DNA of 64,000 bases from Neoarius graeffei. Taxonomy: Eukaryota > Chordata > Actinopteri > Siluriformes > Ariidae. Of the stretch, positions 47,382 through 58,587 are shown one piece after another. The first letter of the stretch is position 1; the number at the start of each line of letters is the position of its first letter. The notes beneath the pieces were generated by a model. That model worked only from the letters and a program-made list of their open reading frames with translations, had not been told where the DNA came from and searched no databases. The position numbers and the translations under genes were made by a program. The DNA is taken from assembly GCF_027579695.1 (NCBI RefSeq), contig NC_083571.1:50996297-51060296 (forward strand), written 5' to 3'.

Positions 47382-48119
47382 ATTTTTCTGCTTCTTCTCC
47401 CCGCTGCATTACTATTTTTCCCCTTTTGTTCTGAGTATTTTAAAATGCATCAATAAGAACAGCTCTTCTAAACATTATAATCATTTACCATTTAATGGAA
47501 CTGATGCAAAGGGCAGATTAATGAAGGTCTTTTATTTGAAACACAAACCCACAAATTCAGCAAGCATTTCATGCAGTAAATACCATAGATCATGTGAAAT
47601 AATTAACAAAATATTTTAAAACTGTTAAATCAAATTAATTTAAAAGAAACTAATTTTGCAGAAATGGAAATTGATTAATTAATTAAGTAACACATGAATT
47701 GTATCAGTTGCCATGGTGGTGTAGTCGTTAGCACTATCACCTTACAGCAAGAAGGTTCTGGGTTTGCAATTTATTGAAGGCCAAGCTTGTGGCCAATTGT
47801 TTTGAAACAATCTGACTTTCAGTTCTTCATTCAGTTCTTTGTTCATTTGCTTCTTCCATGTAAGGGCGAGATATTGCTGCTGATGCAAGCATATCCAGCG
47901 GAGCAATCCGACGACTGGTTCACTAATTCTCCATTTTCTCCACACTGAGTACTCCGCCATTACTGCTCAGCTCTCAGCTCACACTCCAGGAGAACTGGTG
48001 CAACTGAACTTACTTTCCTTTTCTTGTAGTTTTCTATTCCTTTCATTGTTGGTACTGCACCCTCTTTCAAAAGAGGCTCATAGCCAATGCTCCTCAACAG
48101 ATCAGAGGTTTCTTACAAG
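47382..48119. other. Unassigned, with SINE head scrap
   Basis: 47706-47770 matches the first 60 bp of the SINE (GTGGTGTAGTCGTTAGCACT). 47742-47960 has a 72-codon minus-strand stretch (start MAEYSVWRKWRI) that I do not recognise. Nothing else seen. Confidence 0.5.
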
Positions 48120-48435
48120 CTGTACTCGAGTTGAGAGGGGATGGGGGGATGCCATCCCCCCTGGAATAAAAAAATGGTCAAAATCATCCCCCCTCTAAAA
48201 CGGGCATCCCCCCTCCCTTCCCTTGAGCAATTTTATCAATAAATGTGGACATTACTTCTATTTAACATTGGAATTAGAAATGCCATTCCACGTAGCTTTG
48301 CTGAAACTGAGCATACAATAAGCTACCATGAGAGAGGGCACGCGCAAGCGAAGCATTTGAGGAGGTGACATTCAGTTGGGGTTCCGTTATTTTTTATTTC
48401 ATTCGGCGTCATTGACAGCAGTGGATTGCAGCATC

Positions 48436-48508
48436 ATGGTCAAGCGGAGTGGACAGGAAGACCTAAGCAAGTTCGGATTTAAGATTGCAAGAAAAAACAT
48501 TTCAGGAG
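48436..48508 (+). CDS. hAT transposase first exon (basic N terminus)
   Basis: ATG at 48436, 24 codons plus one base: MVKRSGQEDLSKFGFKIAR then KNISG. The exon ends GAG|GTAAGT at 48509, a good donor. Such short N-terminal exons (with a SKF-type motif) are common in hAT genes. It joins in frame with the exon at 49249. Confidence 0.6.
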
Positions 48509-49248
48509 GTAAGTCAAGAGTTATGAATATCAGTCACACTTTCTGTGAGCCCACTGTCATGCTGTAAAGTTACCGATATGTAGCCTAATTTGTGGGCGGC
48601 TGATAACAACACAGCTATCATAATGAATATTAGTTTGGAGTCTAGCCAGCTATCGATAGGTTACTCAGGTTCATGTTAGGTTTGATTTCTTGTATAAGGC
48701 CATTAATTTAATCAGCCTGGACGTTCGTTTGTTATTCTTCAGGCAACAAAAAGTGTTATTCAAGACAGGAAGGCTAAAATAAATGACACTAGCAGTTTTG
48801 AAGGCTTCATTGCCTCATTAGAGAGCCGGTCACAACATGTAAGGCAGAGCAGGATTGGTGTAGGACTCGACAAAGTGTCTGCTAAAATGCAGCTTTCTTT
48901 TTCTTCGTCATAGGCTCTTCTTCTGTCTCCTCAATGGACCTTTTCCCCTTTCCAAAGAAACTTTCCAAAGATGCCTGCTTTTAACTCATTTTGCTAGCTT
49001 GTATCCAGTATGTATCAAAGTGCTGGTACCGTATGTATCGAAGCAAAGTATCAAAGTATCCAAGGCAGCTCCTTGGTAACCGTCAACGTTAAGGTGTCAC
49101 GTGACCTAGATAACAGTGGGAATCAACGTTACAGAAAGAATCTGGTCATTTTTCAAAGCTCAAATCTGCGTTCAGATAATAAATAAATCAGAAATAACAT
49201 TATAATTATATTTAATTAAATTATCTTATCCACTGCTCTTTATTCCAG

Positions 49249-49466
49249 ATGACAGTCAGCAGCAACTGCAACACAGTGCGACAGGAGCTGGAGGGGACCC
49301 GGAGTGTGAGACAATACAGGAGCAGGAGCAAGCAGGAGAACCAACAGCTGAAGATTTACAATTTACTGTTGCTTGTTTTAGCTTATTGGCTACCTACCTA
49401 CCTCTGTATTTAACTCAATGTTCCCAATGTTCAGCTTTGAATAAAAATTCTATTGACTTGATATGA
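49249..49466 (+). CDS. hAT second exon, Gln/Glu-rich, ends without catalytic core
   Basis: TTATTCCAG precedes 49249 as an acceptor. With exon 1 the frame continues into DSQQQLQHSATGAGGD and EQEQAGEPTAED, and later into non-conserved residues up to TGA at 49464. The join is by phase and splice sites only. No conserved hAT domain is present, so the spliced product would be about 96 residues. Confidence 0.5.
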
Positions 49467-50162
49467 AAAGATTCAGTTGTTCATTTACACTGCCTGCTGA
49501 GGTTTTAATAAATTATTTACCAAACAATTTAAAAGGAGCCTACCATGACTATGAAGTTATACTTCAAATTTGTCATCTGCATTTCACCCTAATATGGAGA
49601 ATGCGGTAGGTATGTCAGCCAGGAGACTGACTAAATATGACACGACATCCACACTGTGCATGTTTTACAGTAAAACACCAGTGTATTACATTTTCTGCAA
49701 CAATAAAAAGGGTACACAGTGTGTACTACACACTTTAACAGCACAAATTACTGTATGTCTGGTAAATGAACAAGGTCCACAGACCTACGTTGTGTGCAAA
49801 CCCTCCTAAAAGCAAACCAGTTTCCCACCGATAGGTCGACACGCGACTAAAAATTTCACCATCCCCCCGGTTTGATTTTACAACTCGACCACTGCGTACA
49901 AGTCATCAGTAAAATGTACCTGTGAATTTCTCACAAAATGTGTCCAAATCTTTGCAGTTTGAACATTCTTGGGCCATGAATGCAACAGAAATCCACCTTC
50001 TGTCATGTTGCTGCACCCAGCTGCAACACATCTACATGGCATGGTAATAAATTAGCTCAAAATGGAGGATCGAAGTTGGAGTCAGCTCTGTGTTTTAGTA
50101 TAGCAGAAATGGCGATGAGGCCGATAGTCTTCCTGCTGTGATGTCACAGATGTCAAGGTCAT

Positions 50163-50474
50163 TGTAGCGTTCACTAGGTGTGGGTGGAGCACAGAGGACG
50201 GCAGGACAGAGATCGGGTTCAAAAATAGCATTATTGCTCTTCTTTTCAGTCTAACAATCTTCACTGATATAGACGCGCGCACACACGACTGGCGTCTTGT
50301 TCGGGGATGAGCTCTCCTCTGCTCTCAGCTCTCCCTCTTTAAATAGGGCGTGGTCACTGGGAAGACACACAAACAAAGGTTAATTGACGTCAGGTGTAGT
50401 GATTCTGCCACTCACCTTCCCTGACTCAGCCCTCCTGTCACAGACCGGCACTTGACCACGCCCCTGCTGCCACA
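50163..50474 (-). repeat. G3 3' LTR
   Basis: 312 bp; minus strand TGTGGCAGCAGGGG to AACGCTACA, preceded by a purine-rich GGCGGTGGGGGTA (polypurine tract). Confidence 0.93.
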
Positions 50475-50475
50475 T

Positions 50476-53235
50476 ACCCCCACCGCCTGACTCAGGCCGG
50501 GCAGCCATCCGGCCCGCAGCCGACTCCCCCCTCCTTGACAGGAGAGGAAGTCCACCACGACCATCTGCGCCCCCGGCCTGGGGACCACCTTAAAGTTGAA
50601 GGGTAGGAGTGCTAGATACCAACGGGTGATCCGCGCGTTGGCATCCTTCATGCGGTGGAGCCACTGGAGGGGCACGTGGTCCGAACAGAGGGTGAAAGGG
50701 CGCCCCAGCAGGTAGTAATGGAGGGCGAGGACCGCCCACTTGATCGCCAGACACTCCTTTTTAATGGTGCTGTAGCACCCCTCACGCACTGACAGCTTCC
50801 TACTGATGCAGAGGACGGGCCGGTCCTCCCCCTCCACCTCCTGGGACAAAACTGCCCCCAGCCCTCTGTCCGATGCATCGGTCTGCAACACAAAGGGGAG
50901 AGAAAAGTCAGGGGAGTGTAGAAGTGGCCCCCCACACAGTGCAGCCTTTACCTCTGAAAAAGCCCGCTGGCATTGCTCCATCCACTGGACCAGATCTGGG
51001 GCCCCCTTTTTAGTGAGATCAGTCAGCGGGCTGGTGACGTCCAAATAATTAGGTATAAACCTACGGTAATAGCCAGCCAGCCCCAGGAACTGTCTCACCC
51101 CCTTTTTGGTCTTGGGCCTCGGGCAGGCCGCAATCGCTGCCGTCTTGTTAATTTGGGGATGCACCTGCCCGTTGCCCAAGTGGAAGCCCAGATACCGTAC
51201 TTCCACCTGCCCAATCGCACACTTCTTTGGGTTGGCTGTGAGCCCCGCTCGCCTCAGTGACCTAAGGACGGCCCTCAGATGTTCAAGGTGCCTCGGCCAG
51301 TCATTACTATAGATGATAATATCATCTAGATACGCAGCCGCATACGTGGTGTGGGGGCGGAGGACTCTATCCATCAGCCGCTGAAATGTAGCGGGCGCCC
51401 CAAACAGCCCAAACGGAAGGGTGACGAATTGGTGTAAATCAAACGGTGTGGAAAAGGCTGTTTTTTCTCGGGATAGTGGAATCAAGGGGATCTGCCAATA
51501 TCCCTTCGTCAAATCCAGTGTCGAATAAAAGCGAGCCGTGCCAAGTCGATCGAGCAACTCATCAATACGAGGCATTGGGTACGCATCGAATTTAGACACC
51601 GCATTGACTTTCCTGTAGTCCACACAGAACCGGACCGACCCATCGGCCTTGGGTACCAAGACCACCGGGCTGCTCCAGTCACTGTGGGACTCCTCGACGA
51701 TGCCCATTTCGAATATGGTCTCAAGTTCCTCCCGAACCACCTTTTTTTTGTGTTTGGGTAGTCTGTAAGGGCGGCTATGCACTACTACCCCCGGGGGCGT
51801 CTCTATGTGGTGCTCTATGAGGTTAGTGCGACCGGGCAGGGGCGAGAACAAATCCGAAAACTTGGTCTGCAACTGGGCGACCTCCGTGAGTTGGGTCGGG
51901 GAGAGGTGGTCTCCACAGGGAACCGGAGAGGTACGTGATGTCAATGCCCCTTTTTGAACCTCCGGCCCCAGCTCCGCCTTCTCCGGAACCACTGACACCA
52001 ACGCCACAGGGACCTCCTCATTCCAGAGTTTAAGCAGATTGAGGTGGTAAATCTGTAGCGCCCCACCCCTGTCCGTTCGCCTTACCTCATAGTCGACGTC
52101 CCCGACTCGCCGTGTGACCTCAAAGGGTCCTTGCCACTTGGCGATCAATTTGGAGCTCGACGTGGGCAACAGTACGAGTACCTTATCTCCCTGTGTGAAC
52201 TCCCTAAGGCACGTACCCTTGTTGTACAGACGGGCTTGCCGTTCCTGGGCCTGCCGCAAATTCTCCTGGGTTAGGTGGGTGAGCGTGTGGAGTTTTGCGC
52301 GCAGGTCCATAACGTATTGAATTTCGTTCTTGCTTTGCGAAGGTCCCTCCTCCCAATTTTCCCGCAGCACGTCTAGGATGCCACGCGGCTTATGCCCATA
52401 TAATAACTCGAACGGGGAGAACCCCGTGGAGGCTTGGGGAACCTCTCGCACTGAGAACAACAAGGGGTCGAGCCACTTATCCCAGTTACGTGCGTCCTCA
52501 CTTACGAATTTTTTAATGATATTTTTGAGGGTGCGGTTGAACCGTTCAACTGAACCGTCCATTTGTGGGTGATACACACTGGTGCGGATCGGCTTAATCC
52601 CCAATAACCCATACAGTTCGTGCAGTGTTCGTGACATAAATGTAGTGCCTTGATCAGTCAGAATCTCTTTCGGGATTCCGACTCGGGAGATGACGCGGAA
52701 GAGTGCCTCAGCAATACTGCGTGCTGAGATATTGCGCAGAGGCACTGCTTCCGGGTATCGCGTTGCATAGTCCACCAGAAATAATATAAAGCGGTACCCT
52801 CGTGCTGACCGATCTAATGGCCCGACGAGATCCATCCCAATTCTCTCAAATGGGGTCTCAATTAATGGAAGAGGGTGCAAAGGCGCTTTTGGAATGGCCA
52901 CTGGATTTACTAACTGGCATTCGCGGCACGCCGTCACCACCTACGAACATCGCCGCGAATCCCTGGCCAATAGAATCGGCCATTATTCGGGCTAGTGTTT
53001 TATCCTGCCCCAAGTGTCCAGCCATGGGATTAAAGTGAGCAGCCTGGAATACCAATTCCCGATGGCTCTTTGGAATTAAAAGCTGCATGACTCGCTCTTT
53101 AGTTTGAGTGTCCTGCGTCACTCTGTATAACCTATCCTTCATAATCGCGAAGTAGGGGAAGGACAGGGTGGCGTTCAGCGGGAGCGTTTGACCATCGATT
53201 ACTCTCACTTGGTCAAACGCATGTCGCAGAGTCTC
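50476..53235 (-). pseudogene. G3 pol: integrase, GPF module, RT, RNase H
   Basis: The first part (53208-52860) covers the pre-integrase region and zinc-binding start and then loses frame. From 52940 an 842-residue stretch is open to the LTR. Integrase: CRECQLVNPVAIP, GMDLVGPLDRSARGYR (first Asp), LTDQGTTFMS (second Asp) and YHPQMDGSVERFNRTLKN (Glu). Module: KLIAKWQGPFEVTRR. RT: VEESHSDWSSPVVLVPKADG, STLDLTKGYWQIPL, FGLFGAPATFQRLMD and YLDDIIIYS. RNase H: LQTDASDRGLGAVLSQ, KKECLAIKWAVLA and LCSDHVPLQWLHR. Catalytic residues of all three enzymes are present; only the start is broken. Confidence 0.92.
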
Positions 53236-53247
53236 ATCTCATGATTG

Positions 53248-53990
53248 TTAAAATGGGAAATCCGCGAGGGATTCCCCAATAGAGAGAGGAGGAGCCGGCG
53301 GCTCCTCACTCTGGCGCGGAGATGACGTAGACGGCTCTGTGACAGCTGCTCCCGCCAAAGCGACACCGGGACCTCCCCCTGTCAAATGGCAGGACCCACT
53401 CTTTACTAAGCATGTCATTAAATCCCGAAATCCCGGCCAATCAGTCCCCAAAATTATAGAGTGGGTAAGGCGAGGATTAACCGCTGCCTTCACTATAAAT
53501 TTTTCCCCTCGGAAAAAAATGTGGACTGACACCAAAGGGTAGCTGTGAATATCCCCGTGCACACACAACACCTTCACCCCCTGTGCTCCCCCCAATGCCT
53601 CATTTTGCACCAGGCTTTGGTGAATCGAGGTCTGGTTACAACCAGAATCCACCAACGCCTGATATGTATCCCCTTGGATACTTACCGGTATGCAATACGC
53701 TCCGGCCCGATCGAGGGCGGCCTCTGGCGCATTGGGTATCCGAACCACCATGCCCACTTCCATCGCCGTGCACTGCTGTTGAAGGTGGCCCGGCTCCCCG
53801 CAGCGCCAGCAAACCAGCCCGGGCGTTCCCTCTGCACCGGTGTTCTGGGGCTCACTCACCTGAGGTGGGGGAGAGACAGACACAGAAGGGAGAAACGGGA
53901 GGGCACCGCGGGTGCGGCGGGCCGGCTGGGGTGGTGCCGGCCCCCGCCTCTGCGGTGGGGGAATGGGGCGAGGACGGGACACAGGAGGAG
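53248..53990 (-). pseudogene. G3 Pro-rich linker, CCHC knuckle and protease
   Basis: In the frame after the CT tract: a Pro/Arg-rich linker (SRPRPIPPPQRRGPAPPQPA), the CCHC knuckle CWRCGEPGHLQQQC (about 53825-53785), and a retropepsin-like site YQALVDSGCNQTSIH with an intact DSG (about 53665). It continues with PLVSVHIFFRGEKFIVKAAV and IILGTDWPGF. It ends at a TAA near 53246, with a TGA three codons later. The protease is small, as in other gypsy elements, and looks whole apart from being out of frame with gag. Confidence 0.86.
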
Positions 53991-54742
53991 GGGGAGAGAG
54001 AGAGAGAGAGAGAAGAGGAGAGAAGAGAAGATGCCATCTGCTGTCCTGCCGCCGGGACAGCCGCCAAATGGTCCTCCACCAACTCGACTGCCTGATCCAG
54101 TGATGCAGGGCGGTGGCACTGGACCCACTCCGCGGTTCCTGCTGGAAAGCAAGCGATGAACTGTTCCAGCACCACCTGGTCGATGATTCCCTCGGTGTCA
54201 TGGTTGTCGGCCCTCAACCACCGCCAGCAGGCGTCCCGGAGCTGCTGGCCAAACGCGAACGGCCGGCCGACTTCCTCCAAGCGCAACGCGTGGAAGCGCT
54301 GGCGCTGCTGCTCTGGGGTGCACCCCATGCACTGGAGGACGGCCCGGCGGAGGTCCTCGTAGGCCAGCCGGCGGTCGGCGGGGAGCTGTAGCGCGGCCAG
54401 CTGTGCCTCTCCAGTTAGCAGGGGGAGGAGGCGCGCCGCGCGCTGCTCCATCGGCCACCCCGAGGCTTCGGCGACTTGCTCAAAGAGCGTGATGAACGCC
54501 TCGGGGTCGTCCTGCGGGCCCATCTTGGTGAAGGTGAGGGGAGACGGACCCACAGTAGGAGCGCTGGTGGACCCCGCCGACGCGAGGAGGTGCCGGAACA
54601 CCTCGCGATCTTCTTGTTGGGCCAGCACCAGGGCCTCGAAGTGCCGCTCTTGCTCCTTCCGGAGGGTGACGAGCACCTGGTGCTGGCTTTGCTGGGCCGT
54701 GGCGAGGGCGTGGACCAGGTCGGCGAACGGAGAGGACTCCAT
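53852..54742 (-). pseudogene. G3 gag: capsid with SCAN-like C-terminal part
   Basis: ATG at 54742 (MESSPFADLVHALATAQQ) was chosen because it lies just after the primer-binding site and matches the start kept in G1. A helical N-terminal part (LRKEQERHFEALVLAQQEDR) is followed by capsid (DDPEAFITLFEQVAEASGW; LPADRRLAYEDLRRAVLQ). Next is a region resembling SCAN domains (FAFGQQLRDACWRWLRAD; VVLEQFIACFPAGTAEWVQ; LDQAVELVEDHLA). SCAN domains are known to derive from gag of Gmr1-like elements. The frame changes in a CT run near 54000; the downstream residues to 53852 are the wrong frame. Confidence 0.87.
53994..54022. repeat. (GA)n tract inside gag
   Basis: About 14 GA units (CT on the coding strand). 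The gag frame fits upstream and the +1 frame downstream, so length change of this tract explains the frame break. Confidence 0.8.
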
Positions 54743-54770
54743 GGGGCTGCTCGGCTGGTGCTCCACTTTA

Positions 54771-54786
54771 CCGGGTTTCGGCACCA
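54771..54786 (-). other. G3 primer-binding site
   Basis: TGGTGCCGAAACCCGG, one base inside the 5' LTR; the same core as in G1 (980-997). Confidence 0.85.
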
Positions 54787-54787
54787 C

Positions 54788-55102
54788 TGTAGCATTCACT
54801 AGGTGTGGGTGGAGCACAGAGGACAGCAGGACAGAGATCGGGTTCAAAAATAGTGTTTATTGCTCTACTTTTCAGTCTAACAATCTTCACTGATATAGAC
54901 GCGCGCACACATGACTGGCGTCTTGTTCGGGGATGAGTTCTCCTCTGCTCTCAGCTCTCCCTCTTTAAATAGGGCGCGGTCACTGGGAAGACACACACAA
55001 ACACAGGTTAATTGGCGTCAGGTGTAGTGATTCTGCCACTTACCTTCCCTGACTCTGCCCTCCTGTCACAGACCGGCGCTTGACCACGCCCCCGCTGCCA
55101 CA
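54788..55102 (-). repeat. G3 5' LTR
   Basis: 315 bp; minus strand TGTGGCAGCGGGGGC to AATGCTACA. A TTTAAATAGGG word, possibly TATA-like, lies near 54963. The target duplication GTCAT follows on the plus side. Confidence 0.93.
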
Positions 55103-55374
55103 GTCATTCACTCAGACCGCTACCTATATGAATCATTTTAATCATAAAAATTACGATTTTAGATTTATTGTTAATACTTAAAAATATTCATATGCCATTC
55201 TTGAGGTCTCAAGGCATTTATACACAGAAAGTGAGGCCATGGATCTGCATATCTCCTTTAATTGATAATAACTGGGTGTAATGTCAAGATACAGTTACTT
55301 GGATTAGACTCTAATACACTGATATATCAGTTTATATAAAAGTGTTAGTAATTGAAAATCATGCAAAAATAAGT
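55103..55374. other. Unassigned AT-rich sequence between G3 and a LINE
   Basis: G3 target duplication then about 270 bp without recognised features. Confidence 0.5.
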
Positions 55375-56930
55375 TTAAAAAAATGTCCTTGATGGAGAGA
55401 AGGTGTAAATGTCCTTGATGGAGAGAAGAGAGACTCCAATTATCTTTTCAGCTGTCCTCACTATCCGCTGCAGGGTCTTCTGATCCAAGACGTTGCAATT
55501 CCCAAACCAGACCATGATTCAGCTGCTCAGAATGCTCTCAATAGTCCCTCTGGAGAATATTGTGAGGATGGGTGATGGGAGATGGGTTTTCTTCAGGCTT
55601 CATAGGAAGTAGAGATGCTACTGGGCTTTCTTCACTATGTAGCTGGTGTTGAGGGACCAGGTGAGGTTCTTGACCAGATGAACACCAAGGAATTTGGTGC
55701 TATTGATGTTCTCCATGAGTGAGCCATCAATGTACAGCAGAGAGTGGTCACTCAGTGTTTTGCTGAAGTCAACAGCCATCTCTTTTGTTTTGTTCACGTT
55801 CAGAGACAGGTTGTTGACTCTGCACCATTCTGATAGCCAGTGCACCTCCTCTCTGTATGCTGACTCGTTGTTCTGACTGATAAGACCCATCACAGTGGTG
55901 TCATCAGCAAACTCAATGATGTGATTTGAACTGTGAATTGCTGCACAGTTGTGAGTCATCAGAGTGAACAGCAGTGGACTGAGCATACAGCCCTGGGGGA
56001 CCCCAATTCTCAGCATGGAGATGCTGGAAGTTCTGCTCCCAGTCCAGACTGACTGAGGTCCCTCAGTCAGGAAGTCCAGGATCCAGTTGCAAAGGGAGGT
56101 GTTCAGGCCCCACAAGCTCAGTTTTCCAATTACTGTAGCTGCTGAGGAATGATTGTGTTGAATGCTAAACTGAAGTCTATGAACAGCAGTCAAACATATG
56201 TGTCCTTTTTATCCAGGTGGGTAAGGACCAGATGAAGGGTGATGGCTATGGCATTGTTGACTGGATATAGCAATGCATGAACTGGAGGGGGTCCAGGGAA
56301 GGAGACAGCAGGGTCTTTATGTGCCTCATGATGAGCCTCTCGAAGCACTTCATCATGATGGGTGTGAGTGCAACAGGACGGTAGTCATTGAGGCAGGACA
56401 CCGAAGACTTCTTTGCCATGCAGACAATAGTAGTCATCTTGAAGCACTTTGGAATGATGGCGTTGCTCAGGGAGATGTTGAAGATGTCAGTGAGAATATC
56501 TGCCAGATAGTCCGCACATCCTCTGAGCACTTTACTGGAGATGTTGTCTGGTCCAGCAGCCTTCCGTAGGTTGACTCTGTGTAGAGTTTTCCTCACATCG
56601 ACTGTGGTCAGACACAGCATCTGGTCATTGGGAGGAGGGATGGTCTTCCTCATTGCCTTGATGTTCTGTACCTCAAACCATGTGGAGAATCTGTTCAGTT
56701 CATCTGGAAGGGAGGCATCATTGTCACAGGCAGGTGGTGTGGTCCTATAGTTCATGATGGCCTGGATGCCCTGCCACATGCACTGTGTATTGCTGCTGTT
56801 CTGAAAGTAGCTGTGGATTCTCTGGGCGTGTGTGTGTTTTGCTGCTTGTGTGTTCTCTGCAAGAGATAATCTATTTATTTGTTCTCTGCAAGAGAGACAC
56901 ATAAATATATTGCCAGTAATCAAACACAGG
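55375..56930 (-). mobile_element. Rex1/CR1-like LINE, truncated at both ends
   Basis: The minus strand encodes the region before RT and RT fingers (56923-56246: [40 protein letters not shown]) and palm/thumb (56193-55618: PQGCMLSPLLFTLMTHNCAA; FADDTTVMGL; WCRVNNLSLNVNKTKEMAVD). The RT box FADD is intact; a frame break lies between at about 56246-56193. It stops at about 55375, missing the last 80 or so residues and 3' UTR that the 32325 fragment keeps. A 25 bp piece is tandemly duplicated at 55385-55430. Confidence 0.85.
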
Positions 56931-57637
56931 TGAAACTCATTACATGTTATCTGATCGTTCTACTGGAATCCTCACACACAGCTGATGCTTGAACTTGCTC
57001 CCGCTGTCACAGTTCATTATACTGAAATACTACAGTATAGTAGGTGACATCATCAGTGAACATGGCAAATAGCACAACTTTTATGAATATAACTTTTCAT
57101 GTCTGTTAATAAAGCAGTTTTTGGATATTTCTCGAAAAGATAATTTGCACTCTCTATCAAGCAAATCTTTCAGAATTAGAGAAAGCTTGTAATATCCAGC
57201 TAATATTTAAATTTATGTGGTTGCTGAGTGGATATCTGTGGCTCTTGTGCTCTTTTTTTTTTAAACAAACACCTAAAGTTTGGCACCGATAAACCTGGTA
57301 AAAAAAAAAAAGTTCAAATTAATCTGCTGTAATATATAGTATACTGTATACATATATATTATACATAAAATTATTATAAAATAAATTATCACTATATAAC
57401 TTCATAGATTCAAAATTATTTGAATTAAGACATTTATAAAATTGAATGTTTTTTTTAAATTATCATGGACAGTGAGAAATAGGAACAGAATCAAGGATCA
57501 AGTTTTGTGACTTTTTCCCTCTAATCTCCTGTAAAATGTTTTGATTTGTTATGCCACGGTATTAACATTAACTTCTCCTACAGACTTTTGCAAAATGATT
57601 TTATAAACTTATTCAGATTTTGTCTGTTTATTTGTTT

Positions 57638-57698
<61 letters not shown>

Positions 57699-58587
57699 GA
57701 AACACAATGAGGTGTGCTGTGTTATGAAAATAATCAGTGTCTTGGTGATGTGATATGGCCTGTAGCAAAGCGTAGTTAATGTTACAGGCCAATTTTTAAT
57801 CAATCTGCAATCAACTGCTGTCACTTATGTTACATCAGCTATAAAACACTTGTTCCTTCACCAGCCTTGCTTTTCTCTCCCTCTTGAAATTAAGAGAGAA
57901 TAAAAAATTAAATACTGGTAGTTATCATGTTACCAAGAAATCGGAAAGCAAGTCTTGAAGGATCTTCCATGCTACAGACACACATAACACACCTTTTAAT
58001 CTTAACTTATGTGGCGCATACACCATACAAGTCCATGTGAAAGTTGTGACTTCCGAAAATGAGTTAATAAAGATTAAAATGAGTGCATCACTGTGACTGT
58101 TACGTCCAGCATTATTGTCCGAGCTGTTGTTATAGATGTTAATCAACACTTTCTGACCAATCAGATTCAAGAATTCAGCATGGTGTGGTATAAATGACAC
58201 ATGATACCATCACTCTCTTTTCCTCTTTCAATTTTTTCTTCAATCTTCTACAGGCTTTCACTCACAGATGAAACATTCTGTTGGATTTAAGTCCAATCCA
58301 GGTTACCAGAGTTCTGCACAAAACTGTGAGTTATTTCACATAACAGCAGTTTTGAAATGAATGAATATTTGTAGACAGTGTATAAAATCCTGGTTAATTC
58401 TTTTCAGAAATGTGTTGCAAAGAATACTGATGAAATTGCATTGTACTGATTATTCTAATGCCAGAATTTTTTGAAGATATTAGAAAACAACTTTTGATTT
58501 GTCCAGCTTACTTACATTATGAAGGTTTCATTGGTGTGCTTGTGTGGTGTGATGTTAATGTGGAGGTGAAGTGTTTTAAAGTTATCT
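56931..58587. other. Unassigned AT-rich sequence with a microsatellite
   Basis: No gene seen. 56940-57011 ends CTTGCTCCCGCTGTCACA, which resembles the terminal bases of the Gmr1-like LTRs (CACGCCCCCGCTGCCACA) and may be a decayed LTR end. 57634-57695 is (TG)n followed by (AG)n. A-runs and T-runs occur at 57250-57310. Confidence 0.5.
57634..57695. repeat. (TG)n(AG)n compound microsatellite
   Basis: About 13 TG units passing directly into about 17 AG units. Confidence 0.94.

Larger units (their letters stand above)
48120..49894 (+). mobile_element. hAT transposon derivative with two small exons
   Basis: The ends are CTGTACTCGAGTTG and, mirrored at the right, CAGTGGTCGAGTTG. Flanking 8-mers CTTACAAG (48112-48119) and CGTACAAG (49895-49902) match at 7 of 8. 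Near both ends are C-runs (CATCCCCCC). It is 1775 bp with a spliced-looking short reading frame but no catalytic core. Confidence 0.83.
50163..55102 (-). mobile_element. Gypsy G3, Gmr1-like LTR retrotransposon, most complete copy
   Basis: 4.94 kb with both LTRs and the 5 bp target duplication GTCAT (50158-50162 and 55103-55107). Minus-strand order: LTR, primer-binding site, gag with SCAN-like capsid part and CCHC knuckle, protease, integrase, GPF module, RT, RNase H, polypurine tract, LTR. Integrase before RT is the hallmark of the Gmr1-like group and differs from most Ty3/gypsy elements. The two LTRs differ at roughly 15 places by eye, so it is fairly young, yet stops and frame breaks make it defective. 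Confidence 0.95.

Noticed and set aside
47742-47960. 72-codon minus ORF starting MAEYSVWRKW as a gene
   Set aside because: No recognised domain, and it overlaps a SINE scrap; kept only as an unassigned note.
53910-54400. Several plus-strand ORFs of 60-200 codons over G3 gag
   Set aside because: They are antisense shadows of GC-rich gag/linker coding sequence.
56940-57011. A fifth Gmr1-like LTR
   Set aside because: Only the last 20 or so bases resemble the LTR terminus; the rest cannot be aligned by eye.
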